A stretch of DNA of 24,896 nucleotides from Deferribacterales bacterium (GTDB taxonomy: Bacteria; Chrysiogenota; Deferribacteres; Deferribacterales; JAISNW01): positions 1 through 24,896 of the forward strand of contig BNUJ01000008.1 in NCBI GenBank assembly GCA_025997275.1. The letters run 5' to 3'. Each line of letters opens with the position of its first letter. The first letter of the stretch is position 1. The notes beneath the pieces were generated by a model. That model was given only the letters and a program-made list of their open reading frames with translations. It was not told the origin of the DNA and made no database searches. This document shows positions 15,008 to 23,811 of this stretch, in pieces. The translations under genes and the position numbers were made by a program.

Positions 15008-15805
15008 CTAATGCCACCTTATGCCAACTACAAACTCAACTGTGCTGAAATCCTCTATCTTAAAGACTTTTTCATGGTGGTTAGTTACCCAAGCCCAAAT
15101 TGTAGTATCATAATCCCTAGTAGTCCATTCAACTTTTATCTCTGGATTGTCCAGCGATTTATAATATTTATACCTAACACTAACAAAGCTACCCGCACTG
15201 TGGAAGTTAAGTCCCATGCCAAATATTCCATATCCGGAATCTTTGGTGGCAGAGGCGTGGTCTAAAATGCCATAATACTCAGCTTTCGTTGTGTTATAAT
15301 GCCCATAGCCACCTGAGATAAAGAACTCGCTACCACCATCGCCAAACGGCTGTTTTAATAGTATGTTTGCATCGCCACCATAGCTCTCTGACTCAAATTT
15401 CGTAATACTATACCAATCGCTTATATACCTCGCAACAACTTCTAGTCCGAGGTATGCAGTCCAATAGTGCTCAAATCCTAAAGATTTTGGACCGCCCATA
15501 TCTCCGCCCACGCCAACTCCTAAATACATATGCGTTCTGCCTACAGAATCACGGATACTTTCTTTGCCCCGTTGAGCGAACGCTTGCCTATCTATAAGCT
15601 CCCTCTGCCTCTCAGCATTCTCCCATTCCCATTGCCGCCGCATCCTATCATCAACCGCTTCCTTGTCGTATTCTTCAAAACCGTCAGCATTTTTGTCATA
15701 TCCATCAGACCGGTAGCCATTGTCGCCCGTGCTCTGCGCAAAAATTAACGATGGATAAAATAACACTAGAAAACTAACAATAAGCAAATAACATAAACGT
15801 TGCAT
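15008..15805 (-). CDS. Predicted outer-membrane beta-barrel protein
   Basis: This 265-residue exported protein has no family I can name. The ATG at 15803-15805 is preceded by AGGGGGGTG and gives a signal peptide, MQRLCYLLIVSFLVLFYPSLIFAQ, cleaved near residue 24. A highly charged, acidic and arginine-rich linker (about 25-95) follows. From about residue 100 there are alternating aromatic and glycine-rich strands (MYLGVGVGGDMGG, YLGLEVVARYI, FFISGGYGHYN, GYGIFGMGLNFH, FVSVRYKYYKS) that look like an eight-stranded outer-membrane barrel. The last strand ends in GIRWH rather than the canonical terminal phenylalanine. It has its own promoter. It may be a surface or adhesion-like barrel, but no function can be assigned. 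Confidence 0.75.
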   Translation of the reverse strand: MQRLCYLLIVSFLVLFYPSLIFAQSTGDNGYRSDGYDKNADGFEEYDKEAVDDRMRRQWEWENAERQRELIDRQAFAQRGKESIRDSVGRTHMYLGVGVGGDMGGPKSLGFEHYWTAYLGLEVVARYISDWYSITKFESESYGGDANILLKQPFGDGGSEFFISGGYGHYNTTKAEYYGILDHASATKDSGYGIFGMGLNFHSAGSFVSVRYKYYKSLDNPEIKVEWTTRDYDTTIWAWVTNHHEKVFKIEDFSTVEFVVGIRWH

Positions 15806-15848
15806 AAACACCCCCCTAGTGAACGAGCCATAAACTGCAACGGGAATT

Positions 15849-15877
15849 ATAGTAGCACACGCGGGATAGGTTGTCAA
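15849..15877 (-). promoter_or_regulatory. Promoter of the beta-barrel gene
   Basis: Read on the minus strand, a perfect TTGACA (plus 15872-15877) is followed after 17 bases by TACTAT (plus 15849-15854), with a TG two bases before it as in extended -10 promoters. A TATAAT three bases further on is too far from the -35 box (20 bases) but could substitute. It lies in the 93-base gap after the DUF4105 gene. Confidence 0.6.
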
Positions 15878-15898
15878 TAATCACTAGAATAGCCAATC

Positions 15899-17818
15899 TC
15901 AAAAGAAGTAGCTGTAGGTCAGCCCCGCTGACGTGTCGTCCTCGTGCGTGTCTTTGAATTTGCGATTGGTGTAGTTTGCATCAAATACTAGTGCATGGTT
16001 TATAGCGGGGTAGATTGCCAGCTTTGCGGTGATATTGCTCTCGGAATGTTCCGAACTATCGGTATATGTCAAGTGCCTGCCATCTATCATCAGCTTGAAG
16101 TTGTCTGTTATTGGAGCTATAACGCCAAGCCGTCCGCCACTGCCAAATAAGACACCGCTAGAACTATTGTCGCTTGCCAGCTCAGCATAAGCAAACGCCC
16201 AGATTATAGCATTAGATAGTTGAATGCTGAACCCGCCACCCAAGTTCCAATAAGCTGCATATTCACTCTCCTCCGCCTTTATAGAGCTATCGCGCACCCC
16301 CGCCGATAGCCCCCATGAGAATCCACGCTGAAAATGTTTCAGTGGATATAGGTTCAGAACATCTAACACGGCGAATTTATTAAGACTAAAATGCTCTTTC
16401 TCCGTATAGTAGCGTAGCGATAACTCTCCCAACGTTATATATACCCCTAGTCGGTAGCCCGCTTCATTATCATCTGGTGAATGATAAGAAGCTCTAAAAT
16501 TTGTTGATATGTATGGACTGTCCCCACCATAACCTGCACCGATAGACACTCGCTTGCTGTCGTGCCCCATATCAGGCGACACTTCTAGCTGCGAGACATT
16601 CCAAGCAGTGCCCCTGACGGGTAGCCTTGCTATGGCACTTGATATGGCAAACAACTTATTTTGGTATTGCCGCAACTCCTCTGGGCTAAGTCCGCCACTA
16701 TGTGAGTTATACATTACCAATTCATAAGCTAGGTTCAATATATCGGCACGTTCAATATCGCTGCAGTTATCATTAAACATATCATTTATAGTAGCAGAGG
16801 TGTCCTTGTTAGCAATTTTCTCTGCCAGAGCCACAGATGAGGCGGGGATAGCTCCAGCTATAGCTTGAATAGTCGTTATCCGTGAGGGGCGCAGTTGAGT
16901 GGAATCAATCAACCCCGCCCGCCTAATATCCTTGACCGTATCAATCGGCACTACTGTTATATAGCCGTCTGTCAGGTGGATGCCCTCTCTGGCAGCTTCT
17001 GCCAGAAATAATAGGTTGTAAGAGCAATTCTCATCAAAGAAATAATAGTCCGATTTGACGAGACTCATCTCCCATATATGGGCATACATCTGCTGAACCT
17101 CTGCAGGACTTAGTTTCAGGCGATATTCCCACACATCGCGCAACTCAATGGCGGAGTATTCGGTTAATTTAGCTGAGTATGGCTTGACAGAATACACCCC
17201 ATCAAAGCCGCCAAACAACCCATACACAATATATTTAGCAACACCAGCGTCAGTTGCATCAGCAGCATAAGTAATCGCATAGCCCAACAACGGCGATGTA
17301 TTATCCCGCTCAAGCCGTAACATAGTATGCCCGAACATTGATGCTGGTCCAGACATATTGGTAGAGGGGAACACTAACGATGCAACTGTTGGTGATATTA
17401 CTTTATAGGCTTCATCGTATTTAGGACAACTGACCTTTGGTAGTTTAGTCTTTAGTTCAGGCATTTTGTCCGTGAGCCAGCGCGTTCTAGCAGGGAACCT
17501 GCACTGAGCATGGTCATCCCCCTTAGCAACATCAGGGTCTAATATAGCCGCTATTGTAGCTTCAAGCTCCGCATGTCTATCACGTTGACCATTTTTAGCT
17601 AAAAAGAATGCGGAGTCGTCTATCAAACTGCGGTAGCCCGTGAACCAACCTCGCTTATAGTGCAAGAGAGTCTCCCAGTATGGGTCGCCAGACAACGTTA
17701 GTAATGTTTGGTTCTGACTATATGCTAGACTAGGAAATAGCAACAGTAGGGCGAAAATACAGACAAGAGGCACACACGCAACTTTAACTTTCAACTGCTG
17801 AGCTACGTGTGTACCCAT
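15899..17818 (-). CDS. DUF4105 (Lnb N-terminal-like) domain protein fused to a beta-barrel
   Basis: This 639-residue exported protein has two parts. After a signal sequence (hydrophobic 13-33, cleavage near AYSQ) comes a DUF4105 domain (about 140-275) with the family's candidate Cys/His pair: H164 in MFGHTMLRL and C265 in FFDENCSYNLL. Related domains have been linked to lipoprotein N-acylation (Lnb) in Bacteroides, an analogy only. Residues about 400-639 show alternating beta strands and end in YSYFF, the terminal aromatic signature of outer-membrane barrels. The active-site domain would therefore sit in the periplasm, tethered to the outer membrane. The start at 17816-17818 lacks a clear Shine-Dalgarno; a GTG a few codons downstream is an alternative. 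The gene lies 13 bases after the DUF3015 gene and probably shares its transcript. Confidence 0.78.
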   Translation of the reverse strand: MGTHVAQQLKVKVACVPLVCIFALLLLFPSLAYSQNQTLLTLSGDPYWETLLHYKRGWFTGYRSLIDDSAFFLAKNGQRDRHAELEATIAAILDPDVAKGDDHAQCRFPARTRWLTDKMPELKTKLPKVSCPKYDEAYKVISPTVASLVFPSTNMSGPASMFGHTMLRLERDNTSPLLGYAITYAADATDAGVAKYIVYGLFGGFDGVYSVKPYSAKLTEYSAIELRDVWEYRLKLSPAEVQQMYAHIWEMSLVKSDYYFFDENCSYNLLFLAEAAREGIHLTDGYITVVPIDTVKDIRRAGLIDSTQLRPSRITTIQAIAGAIPASSVALAEKIANKDTSATINDMFNDNCSDIERADILNLAYELVMYNSHSGGLSPEELRQYQNKLFAISSAIARLPVRGTAWNVSQLEVSPDMGHDSKRVSIGAGYGGDSPYISTNFRASYHSPDDNEAGYRLGVYITLGELSLRYYTEKEHFSLNKFAVLDVLNLYPLKHFQRGFSWGLSAGVRDSSIKAEESEYAAYWNLGGGFSIQLSNAIIWAFAYAELASDNSSSGVLFGSGGRLGVIAPITDNFKLMIDGRHLTYTDSSEHSESNITAKLAIYPAINHALVFDANYTNRKFKDTHEDDTSAGLTYSYFF

Positions 17819-17831
17819 TGATTACTTAATA

Positions 17832-18287
17832 CTAGCTGTTGCTTATAATAAATATCGTATCAGCAACATACGCATACTCTACATCAGAAGATGGGAATAT
17901 AACGCTAAAGTTCTTTTGCAGCTTACCACCCAGTGCAACGCCGTCCTTAACATTTAACAGCTTAGCCATTGCGTCAATAGTCTCGCCATGACCAACAGCC
18001 ACATCGCGCATTATGCCGTCCATATTAGTTTGAACGAATTGCGACATCTCATTAGATACAACACGAGGGGTGTAAGAGCAACCAAAAGCACGAACATCAA
18101 GCGTAATCCCCGTTGATTGGTTAGTAGATGTGGCATTAGTAGATGTAGCAAGTAGTTGCTTGAGTTTGCTATTAGGAGAGTCAGCCCATAGCATATACCC
18201 AAGCCCGCACCCAGTGTTGCCTTTATCTATAGCGAGTGCCACACTACAGAATGTTGCCAAAATAGTCACAACTAGAAGTTTTTTCAT
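17832..18287 (-). CDS. DUF3015 family exported protein
   Basis: This 151-residue protein has a signal peptide (MKKLLVVTILATFCSVALA, cleaved near residue 19). The mature N-terminus, GNTGCGLGYMLWADSPN, followed by LLATSTNATSTNQSTGITLDVRAFGC, is the hallmark of DUF3015, a family of small periplasmic or outer-membrane-associated proteins of unknown function in Gram-negative bacteria. Two cysteines (about residues 27 and 70) flank this signature and could form a disulfide. The start has GGAGG seven bases upstream. It is the first gene of a likely two-gene unit with the DUF4105-barrel gene. Confidence 0.82.
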   Translation of the reverse strand: MKKLLVVTILATFCSVALAIDKGNTGCGLGYMLWADSPNSKLKQLLATSTNATSTNQSTGITLDVRAFGCSYTPRVVSNEMSQFVQTNMDGIMRDVAVGHGETIDAMAKLLNVKDGVALGGKLQKNFSVIFPSSDVEYAYVADTIFIISNS

Positions 18288-18320
18288 AGCCAGTCCTCCA
18301 TAAAAATATTATATGCTAAT

Positions 18321-18350
18321 ACTATAACCTCACAGCGATAAAAGCAACAA
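18321..18350 (-). promoter_or_regulatory. Candidate promoter of the DUF3015-DUF4105 pair
   Basis: Read on the minus strand, TTGTTG (plus 18345-18350) and TATAGT (plus 18321-18326) are 18 bases apart. A second -10-like TATAAT lies closer to the gene (plus 18308-18313) but lacks a good -35 box. The downstream leader shares ATATTTTTATGG with the leader of the ompH-type gene. Confidence 0.4.
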
Positions 18351-18395
18351 AAAATAGTAGTGGTTGACGCTAAAGTAGAAAATAGCGGATAAATT

Positions 18396-18424
18396 TTGCC
18401 TTATCGTAAAAAATGGGTTATAAT
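18396..18424 (+). promoter_or_regulatory. Promoter of the ricT-metG-cysQ gene run
   Basis: TTGCCT (18396-18401), 17 bases of spacer and a perfect TATAAT (18419-18424) predict a start near 18431, about 22 bases before the ATG at 18453. The leader contains TAGGGGTG as a ribosome-binding site. An ATG-less reading frame extending into this region overlaps the -35 box and is not part of the gene. Confidence 0.6.
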
Positions 18425-18452
18425 ACCGACTTATATTTATGTTAGGGGTGTT

Positions 18453-19184
18453 ATGAAGTCAGTCAACGCAACGGGTGTCAAATTCAAACGCGCTGGAAAG
18501 GTTTATGACTTTCTAGCTGGCGAGCTTAATGAAAAGGCGAATGATTGGGTGGTTATAGAGGCAGAGAAGGGGGAAGACCTTGCACAGGTTGTATATCCCG
18601 CTCGTCAGATAGAGGTGGAAGACACACGGGATATGAAACGTCTCTTGAGGCTAGCCACCCCTGATGACATTGCTAAGAAAAAGTCTTACCGTGAAGAGGA
18701 ACTTAAAGCGATGGGCGTGTGCCACGAATATGCCGAAAGCTACGGATTATCTCTAAAATTAGTGCTCTCCGAATATTCGCTTGATAAAAGCAAACTCACG
18801 TTTTATTACACTGCAGATGGGCGGGTTGACTTCCGCCAGCTAGTCCGCGACCTTGCCAGAGTCTATCGCACGCGTATAGAAATGCGCCAGATAGGTGTTA
18901 GAGATGCTACCAAGATACTCGGCGGTTTCGGCATCTGTGGCAGGGAGCTTTGCTGTGCTGCATTTTTACGCAAGTTTGATAATATCTCAATAAAAACCGC
19001 CAAAGGGCAGAAAGCCAGCACCAACCCAACCAAAATTTCCGGTATATGCGGCAGGCTGATGTGCTGTCTAGTATATGAAAAAGGTTGCGAGGGTTGCGGT
19101 GGCAGTATGCTAGAGGGTGATGACGGCGATTTAATCAGCATTGAAAACATAGCGGTTGAAAACAGTGCGGAGGGAGACCTATGA
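18453..19184 (+). CDS. ricT: PSP1-domain protein, RicT/YaaT family
   Basis: This 243-residue PSP1 C-terminal domain protein is related to Bacillus RicT (YaaT), part of the RicAFT complex that binds Fe-S clusters and affects RNA processing by RNase Y. In Gram-negative bacteria its role is not established. The two conserved cysteine clusters are present: ICGRELCC (161-168) and ICGRLMCC (198-205), plus a CEGC at 212-215, consistent with Fe-S or zinc binding. The ATG at 18453, with TAGGGGTG upstream, is chosen over an upstream in-frame start that would add 19 residues across the promoter. It overlaps metG by four bases; ricT beside metG is a recurrent neighbourhood. Confidence 0.9.
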   Translation: MKSVNATGVKFKRAGKVYDFLAGELNEKANDWVVIEAEKGEDLAQVVYPARQIEVEDTRDMKRLLRLATPDDIAKKKSYREEELKAMGVCHEYAESYGLSLKLVLSEYSLDKSKLTFYYTADGRVDFRQLVRDLARVYRTRIEMRQIGVRDATKILGGFGICGRELCCAAFLRKFDNISIKTAKGQKASTNPTKISGICGRLMCCLVYEKGCEGCGGSMLEGDDGDLISIENIAVENSAEGDL

Positions 19185-20725
19185 GTGAAAGAAATTTTTA
19201 CATCACAACACCTATCTACTACGTGAACGATGTCCCCCATATAGGGCATACCTACACATCCATAGCTGTTGATACGCTTGCACGCTATAAAAAGATGTGT
19301 GGCTACGATGCCTTTATGCTGACAGGCACGGATGAGCATGGGCAAAAGATTGCCAACGCAGCTGAAACAACGGGGCTAAAACCCATAGAACTAGCAGATA
19401 AGGTTAACGTGCATTTCAGAAACCTTATCAAAACAATAAACGCCGATATAAAGGGCTTTGTTCGCACGACTGATGAGCGACATGCTGATGTAGTGCAGGC
19501 GGTGTTTAAGAAGATGCAAGATGCTGGCGATATATATCTAGGCGAATACGAGGGCTGGTATTGCACACCCTGCGAGGCGTTCTGGACGGAGACACAGCTT
19601 GGCGAAGAGCACCTATGCCCCGACTGCGGTGGCAAAACTATTATGGCAAAGGAACCAACATATTTCTTTAAGATGTCAAAATACCAAGATAGATTATTAA
19701 AACATATTGAGGACAATCCGCGCTTTATTATGCCTGAATATCGCAAAAACGAGGTAGTGTCGTTTATAAAAGAGGGGCTGAAAGATTTATCTGTCAGCAG
19801 AACTAGCCTTACATGGGGTGTGCCTGTGCCAGGGAACGAAAAACACGTAATATATGTATGGATAGACGCACTTATCAGCTATATATCGGGGCTGGGATAT
19901 TCAATGGCTGACGATAAAGATTTTAACAAATATTGGTCATCGGCGTTCCACATGGTAGGTAAAGATATTGTGCGATTCCACACGGTCTATTGGCCTACTA
20001 TGCTGATGTCTATAGGGATTGAACCGCCCAAAACAGTATTCGCACACGGCTGGTGGACTGTTGAAGGCAAGAAGATGTCTAAACGGCTTGGTAATGTTGT
20101 AGAACCTTTTAAGTTAATAGAGGACTATGGCGTAGATGCCGTTCGCTACTTTCTGCTACGCGAGGTTAGCTTTGGATTAGACGGCGATTTCTCATTTAAG
20201 GCGTTAAAGGGGCGTATCAACAGCGATTTGGCAAACGATTTAGGCAATTTACTTTCTCGTTCGCTTGGCATGGTGAACCGCTATTTCGGCGGTATCCTGC
20301 CAGATGCGGGCGAGGCGACCGCACCTGAACGTGAAATTCAAAAGCTGATAGCAGACACCGCAAGGGAATATCACGAGCATTTCAACGAAGTGGCTTTTAA
20401 CAAGGTATTGACTAGCGTGTGGGCACTCATCGGCAGGCTGAATAAATACGTTGATGAGATGCAGCCGTGGGTGCTAGCTAAAGATGAGTCAAAACATGCA
20501 AGATTAGGCACCGTGCTATACACGCTAGCCGATAGTCTGCGAGTGTTGTCGCACATGGTATCTCCGTTTATGCCTGATAGTGCAGTTAAAATGCGCCGTC
20601 AGCTGAATATCAGCGAAAACGTGGCGCTGGCAGATGAACAAGCACTGGCAGAGACAGGTTTGTTAAAGTCTGGGGTAAAGATTGGCGAACTAGTCGCGCT
20701 GTTCCCGCGCATTGAGGATAAATAG
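19181..20725 (+). CDS. metG: Methionine--tRNA ligase
   Basis: Methionyl-tRNA synthetase, 514 residues, charges both initiator and elongator tRNAMet. It shows the class I HIGH motif at 20-23, TGTDEHGQKI (48-57), a four-cysteine zinc knuckle (CTPC at 128-131 and CPDC at 146-149), and the second signature as KMSKR at 298-302 followed by LGNVVEP. The fifth KMSKS position is arginine instead of serine; the neighbouring residues are normal and the lysines are kept, so activity is expected. There is no C-terminal tRNA-binding (Trbp111-like) domain, as in shorter MetG forms. ATG overlaps the ricT stop as ATGA. Confidence 0.96.
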   Translation: MSERNFYITTPIYYVNDVPHIGHTYTSIAVDTLARYKKMCGYDAFMLTGTDEHGQKIANAAETTGLKPIELADKVNVHFRNLIKTINADIKGFVRTTDERHADVVQAVFKKMQDAGDIYLGEYEGWYCTPCEAFWTETQLGEEHLCPDCGGKTIMAKEPTYFFKMSKYQDRLLKHIEDNPRFIMPEYRKNEVVSFIKEGLKDLSVSRTSLTWGVPVPGNEKHVIYVWIDALISYISGLGYSMADDKDFNKYWSSAFHMVGKDIVRFHTVYWPTMLMSIGIEPPKTVFAHGWWTVEGKKMSKRLGNVVEPFKLIEDYGVDAVRYFLLREVSFGLDGDFSFKALKGRINSDLANDLGNLLSRSLGMVNRYFGGILPDAGEATAPEREIQKLIADTAREYHEHFNEVAFNKVLTSVWALIGRLNKYVDEMQPWVLAKDESKHARLGTVLYTLADSLRVLSHMVSPFMPDSAVKMRRQLNISENVALADEQALAETGLLKSGVKIGELVALFPRIEDK

Positions 20726-20734
20726 GAGAACGTA

Positions 20735-21577
20735 ATGAACAAATTTACTGAGCTGATAAAGGCTAATAAACCGTTCGTAGCGGGTGCTGTGGTTGCGATA
20801 ATAGCTATAATTGCCGTTTTGACGTCTAGCAACGGCAGTGTCTATACGCCAGATGCCACCGTCAACGACTTTTTTAGCACATTAAAAAAGGGAAATGTTG
20901 ACAAGACAGTTAAATATACCGACAAACCACTATTTGATGTGTCTGACGAAGATAAGAAGTTGTTTAGCAAATACTTTGCCACCCTCATTGCAGATAACAT
21001 AACGGTAAGGCAAGAGGAGGGCAATGTCGCTATCGCAACAGCTGATGTGTCCGCTGTAGATATGTTTGTTATTGTCAATAAGTTTTTAGAAGATTTAATG
21101 AACCGCATTCAAACTGAAGGGCTTGATATAAAATCTGTGCCACAAGACCAGCTAAATAACGATATGCTAAAAGCAATCTCTGCTAGTGATGCTCCACGAA
21201 AATCAATACATATTACATTCCCGCTTGTTAAGCTTGATGATAAAGCTGGCAAGCGTTGGGTGATACAGGCGAGCGAATCGTTGCGTTCAGACCTACTGAT
21301 GATGAGCCTTGACACCGCTGAAGATATGTCTGGTTTTGAAACGACTGAAACAAAGACTGCAAATGCCACGTATTTGAGCGAAGATACTATGAGGTCTGGA
21401 CTATGCGCTTTTAACGTGAAGGCTGAAACGCTTTATATGTATTGCCCTGATAGCGATATTGATTTACTTGAAAAGCAAGTTAAGACAGGCAAGACAACAT
21501 TTTCAGTAGTGTATGATATACTGGAAAACCCCAGCGAACCGGGTGTGAAGGTGTATCAGCTAAATAGCTTTAAGTAG
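20735..21577 (+). CDS. Membrane-anchored protein of unknown function
   Basis: I do not recognise this 280-residue protein. A short cytoplasmic N-terminus (MNKFTELIKANK) precedes one membrane segment (about residues 13-31, PFVAGAVVAIIAIIAVLTS). The rest is predicted to face the periplasm. The segment just after the membrane (TPDATVNDFFSTLKKGNVDKTVKYT) resembles the start of NTF2-like or DUF4878-type domains, where a helix is followed by a curved sheet. This is a weak resemblance. Two cysteines near the C-terminus (SGLCAF and MYCPDS) could pair. AGGAGA lies six bases before the ATG. The gene lies nine bases after metG and nine before yifB, so it is cotranscribed with housekeeping genes. Confidence 0.6.
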   Translation: MNKFTELIKANKPFVAGAVVAIIAIIAVLTSSNGSVYTPDATVNDFFSTLKKGNVDKTVKYTDKPLFDVSDEDKKLFSKYFATLIADNITVRQEEGNVAIATADVSAVDMFVIVNKFLEDLMNRIQTEGLDIKSVPQDQLNNDMLKAISASDAPRKSIHITFPLVKLDDKAGKRWVIQASESLRSDLLMMSLDTAEDMSGFETTETKTANATYLSEDTMRSGLCAFNVKAETLYMYCPDSDIDLLEKQVKTGKTTFSVVYDILENPSEPGVKVYQLNSFK

Positions 21578-21586
21578 GAGTTCTCT

Positions 21587-23116
21587 GTGTTTGCAAAGGT
21601 GGCTAGTGCCCACCTGCACGGAATAGAGGCTATAGGTGTATCAGTAGAAGCTGATATGGGTGGCAGCGGCTTCCCCTCGTTTGCTGTGGTGGGGCTTGCT
21701 GAGGCTGCCGTCAAGGAAGGCAAGGAACGCGTCCGCTCCGCTCTAAAAAATATCGGCTTAAATGTCTTTGACCGCCCTATTGTAGTCAACCTTGCACCCG
21801 CTGATATAAAGAAAGAAGGGAGTCATTTTGACTTGCCAATTGCAATAGGACTACTAGCCGCCCTTGAGCCTGAGAAATACAACCTTGAATCAACGCTCAT
21901 AGTGGGCGAACTATCACTTGACGGTGCATTGCGCGGGGTAGCAGGGGTGCTATGTATCTGCTCATGGGCTAAAGATAATGGTTTTAAGCGTGTTATATTG
22001 CCACTTGATAATGCAGATGAGGCGGTATTAACGCCAGAACTTAACGTTTACCCATTCAAACACCTGACGGGAGTTGTGCAGTTTTTGCAAGGTGAGCTGA
22101 AGTGCGAACCACACAAGCGAACTAGCAATGACAGCTTATTTGACACTTTGGGTAGTCGCTATAGTGCAGACTTTTCCGAGATTAAGGGACAATATGCTGC
22201 GCGCAGGGCGGCGGAAATCGCATCAGCCGGTATGCATAATATAATAATGATGGGCACGCCCGGTAGTGGCAAGACAATGCTTGCAAGCAGGATACCTACA
22301 ATATTGCCCCCCATGACACTAGATGAAGCACTGCTCACTACAAAGGTGCACTCTATAGCGGGGCTGTTGCGTGTGAAGGGTAGCCTTGTGCATGAACGTC
22401 CGTTTATAGCTCCGCACCATACGGCTAGCAATGTAGCTATCATCGGAGGCGGAGCTAAGGCTATGCCCGGACATGTAAGTATCGCCACCAATGGTGTCTT
22501 ATTTTTAGATGAGATGTTGGAGTTTAATAGGAGCGTGTTAGAGGTGCTGCGCCAACCGCTAGAGGACGGCAAAGTGACGATAGCTAGGGCGGGTAGAACT
22601 GTTTCATATCCTGCGCAGTTTATGCTGGTTGCCGCTTGCAACCCGTGTCCGTGCGGTTATTATGGTGATGCTAAGAAGAAGTGCGTCTGTAGCGAGCAGT
22701 CAATAGAACGCTACCGCGCAAGACTGTCAGGACCATTGCTAGATAGGATAGATTTGCAGGTGCATGTAGCAAGCGTGGAAGTGTCAGCACTTGATGACGA
22801 TAAATGCGGAGAAAGCTCACAAGATATACTGAAGCGTGTGGTGCGAGCACATAAAATACAATCAAATCGCTTTGCTGGTATGGACATACACTTTAACTCA
22901 CAGATGAGTGAACGAGTGATGCAAGAATGCTTGAACATTGACGATGGGGCTAAAAAGCTTGCGATAAATGCAGCGGCGAAGTTTAACCTGTCAGCTAGAG
23001 CATATAACAAGGTATTAAAAATAAGCAGAACGATAGCTGACTTGGCGGACAGTGCCAGCGTTGAACCTGCACACGTGAGCGAATCGTTGCAGTATAGAAT
23101 GCTAGATAAACAATAA
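21587..23116 (+). CDS. comM: YifB/ComM family Mg-chelatase-like AAA+ ATPase
   Basis: This 509-residue AAA+ protein is of the YifB/ComM type. ComM is a hexameric helicase that promotes branch migration during natural transformation in several Gram-negative bacteria; the family is also widespread in non-competent cells. It shows the N-terminal lid-like domain (MFAKVASAHLHGIEA, then FPSFAVVGLAEAAVKEGKERVRSAL), Walker A GTPGSGKT (223-230), Walker B VLFLDE (304-309) and a CNPCPCGYYG zinc-like segment typical of the family. The start is GTG with AGGAG upstream. Whether this organism is competent cannot be told; no other competence gene is in the window. Confidence 0.92.
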   Translation: MFAKVASAHLHGIEAIGVSVEADMGGSGFPSFAVVGLAEAAVKEGKERVRSALKNIGLNVFDRPIVVNLAPADIKKEGSHFDLPIAIGLLAALEPEKYNLESTLIVGELSLDGALRGVAGVLCICSWAKDNGFKRVILPLDNADEAVLTPELNVYPFKHLTGVVQFLQGELKCEPHKRTSNDSLFDTLGSRYSADFSEIKGQYAARRAAEIASAGMHNIIMMGTPGSGKTMLASRIPTILPPMTLDEALLTTKVHSIAGLLRVKGSLVHERPFIAPHHTASNVAIIGGGAKAMPGHVSIATNGVLFLDEMLEFNRSVLEVLRQPLEDGKVTIARAGRTVSYPAQFMLVAACNPCPCGYYGDAKKKCVCSEQSIERYRARLSGPLLDRIDLQVHVASVEVSALDDDKCGESSQDILKRVVRAHKIQSNRFAGMDIHFNSQMSERVMQECLNIDDGAKKLAINAAAKFNLSARAYNKVLKISRTIADLADSASVEPAHVSESLQYRMLDKQ

Positions 23117-23139
23117 AGGAAACACAGAGGGAGAATATT

Positions 23140-23811
23140 ATGGCTGATAAGAATGAAAAAGGAACGCAAAAAGAGAATATAATCTATAAGATATTTATAA
23201 CGGGCTGCTTAGCCGTATTGCCATTGTTGCTAACGCTGTATATATTGGATTTTCTATATGGGCTTGTTACGTCTAATCTATTACCACTATTCAGCAGCAT
23301 AGCTAGCAAATTCGGGGCGCAACTATCCGAAAGGGTGCTTGGAGTATTCACTCTCTTGTTTGTTGTAATATTTATATTCCTAGTGGGCTTGTTTATGCGG
23401 GTCTATATAGGCAAGCGGTTAGCAAAACTAATAGATGTAGTTATTACACGAATTCCATTAGTTAAAACTATTTATAGCAGCATAAAGCAGATGTTTGATT
23501 CTTTTGGTTCATCTAATAACTTTGAAAAGGTGGTGCTAGTCAAGTTCCCCTCTAGCAACCTAAACAGCATTGGTTTTGTGGTGCGCTCGTCTCAGCGGCT
23601 ATTCAACGAGGCACTCGGCAAGGAATCTTATAACGTGTTTGTGCCGACTGCACCTAACCCTACATCAGGCTTTGTGGTTATAGTTCCGGTGGCTGAATGT
23701 ATTGAGCTAGATGTTGGCACTAACGAAGCGTTCAGGTTTGTGCTGTCGGTGGGGCTACTAGATGCCCCAAAACTAGCGGCTAGTTTCCAGCCGAAAAAGA
23801 ATAATGGCTGA
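23140..23811 (+). CDS. DUF502 family membrane protein
   Basis: This 223-residue DUF502 inner-membrane protein has two transmembrane segments (about 16-40 and 66-88) and a C-terminal soluble domain. Family signatures are the GCLAVLPLLLTLYILDFLYG N-terminus, the short IPLVKTIYSSIKQM segment after the second helix (105-118) and VPTAPNPTSGF (168-178). The family is unassigned in bacteria; a plant relative (LCV) exists, but no role should be inferred from it. GGGAGAA precedes the ATG. The end overlaps the cysQ start by eight bases. Confidence 0.88.
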   Translation: MADKNEKGTQKENIIYKIFITGCLAVLPLLLTLYILDFLYGLVTSNLLPLFSSIASKFGAQLSERVLGVFTLLFVVIFIFLVGLFMRVYIGKRLAKLIDVVITRIPLVKTIYSSIKQMFDSFGSSNNFEKVVLVKFPSSNLNSIGFVVRSSQRLFNEALGKESYNVFVPTAPNPTSGFVVIVPVAECIELDVGTNEAFRFVLSVGLLDAPKLAASFQPKKNNG

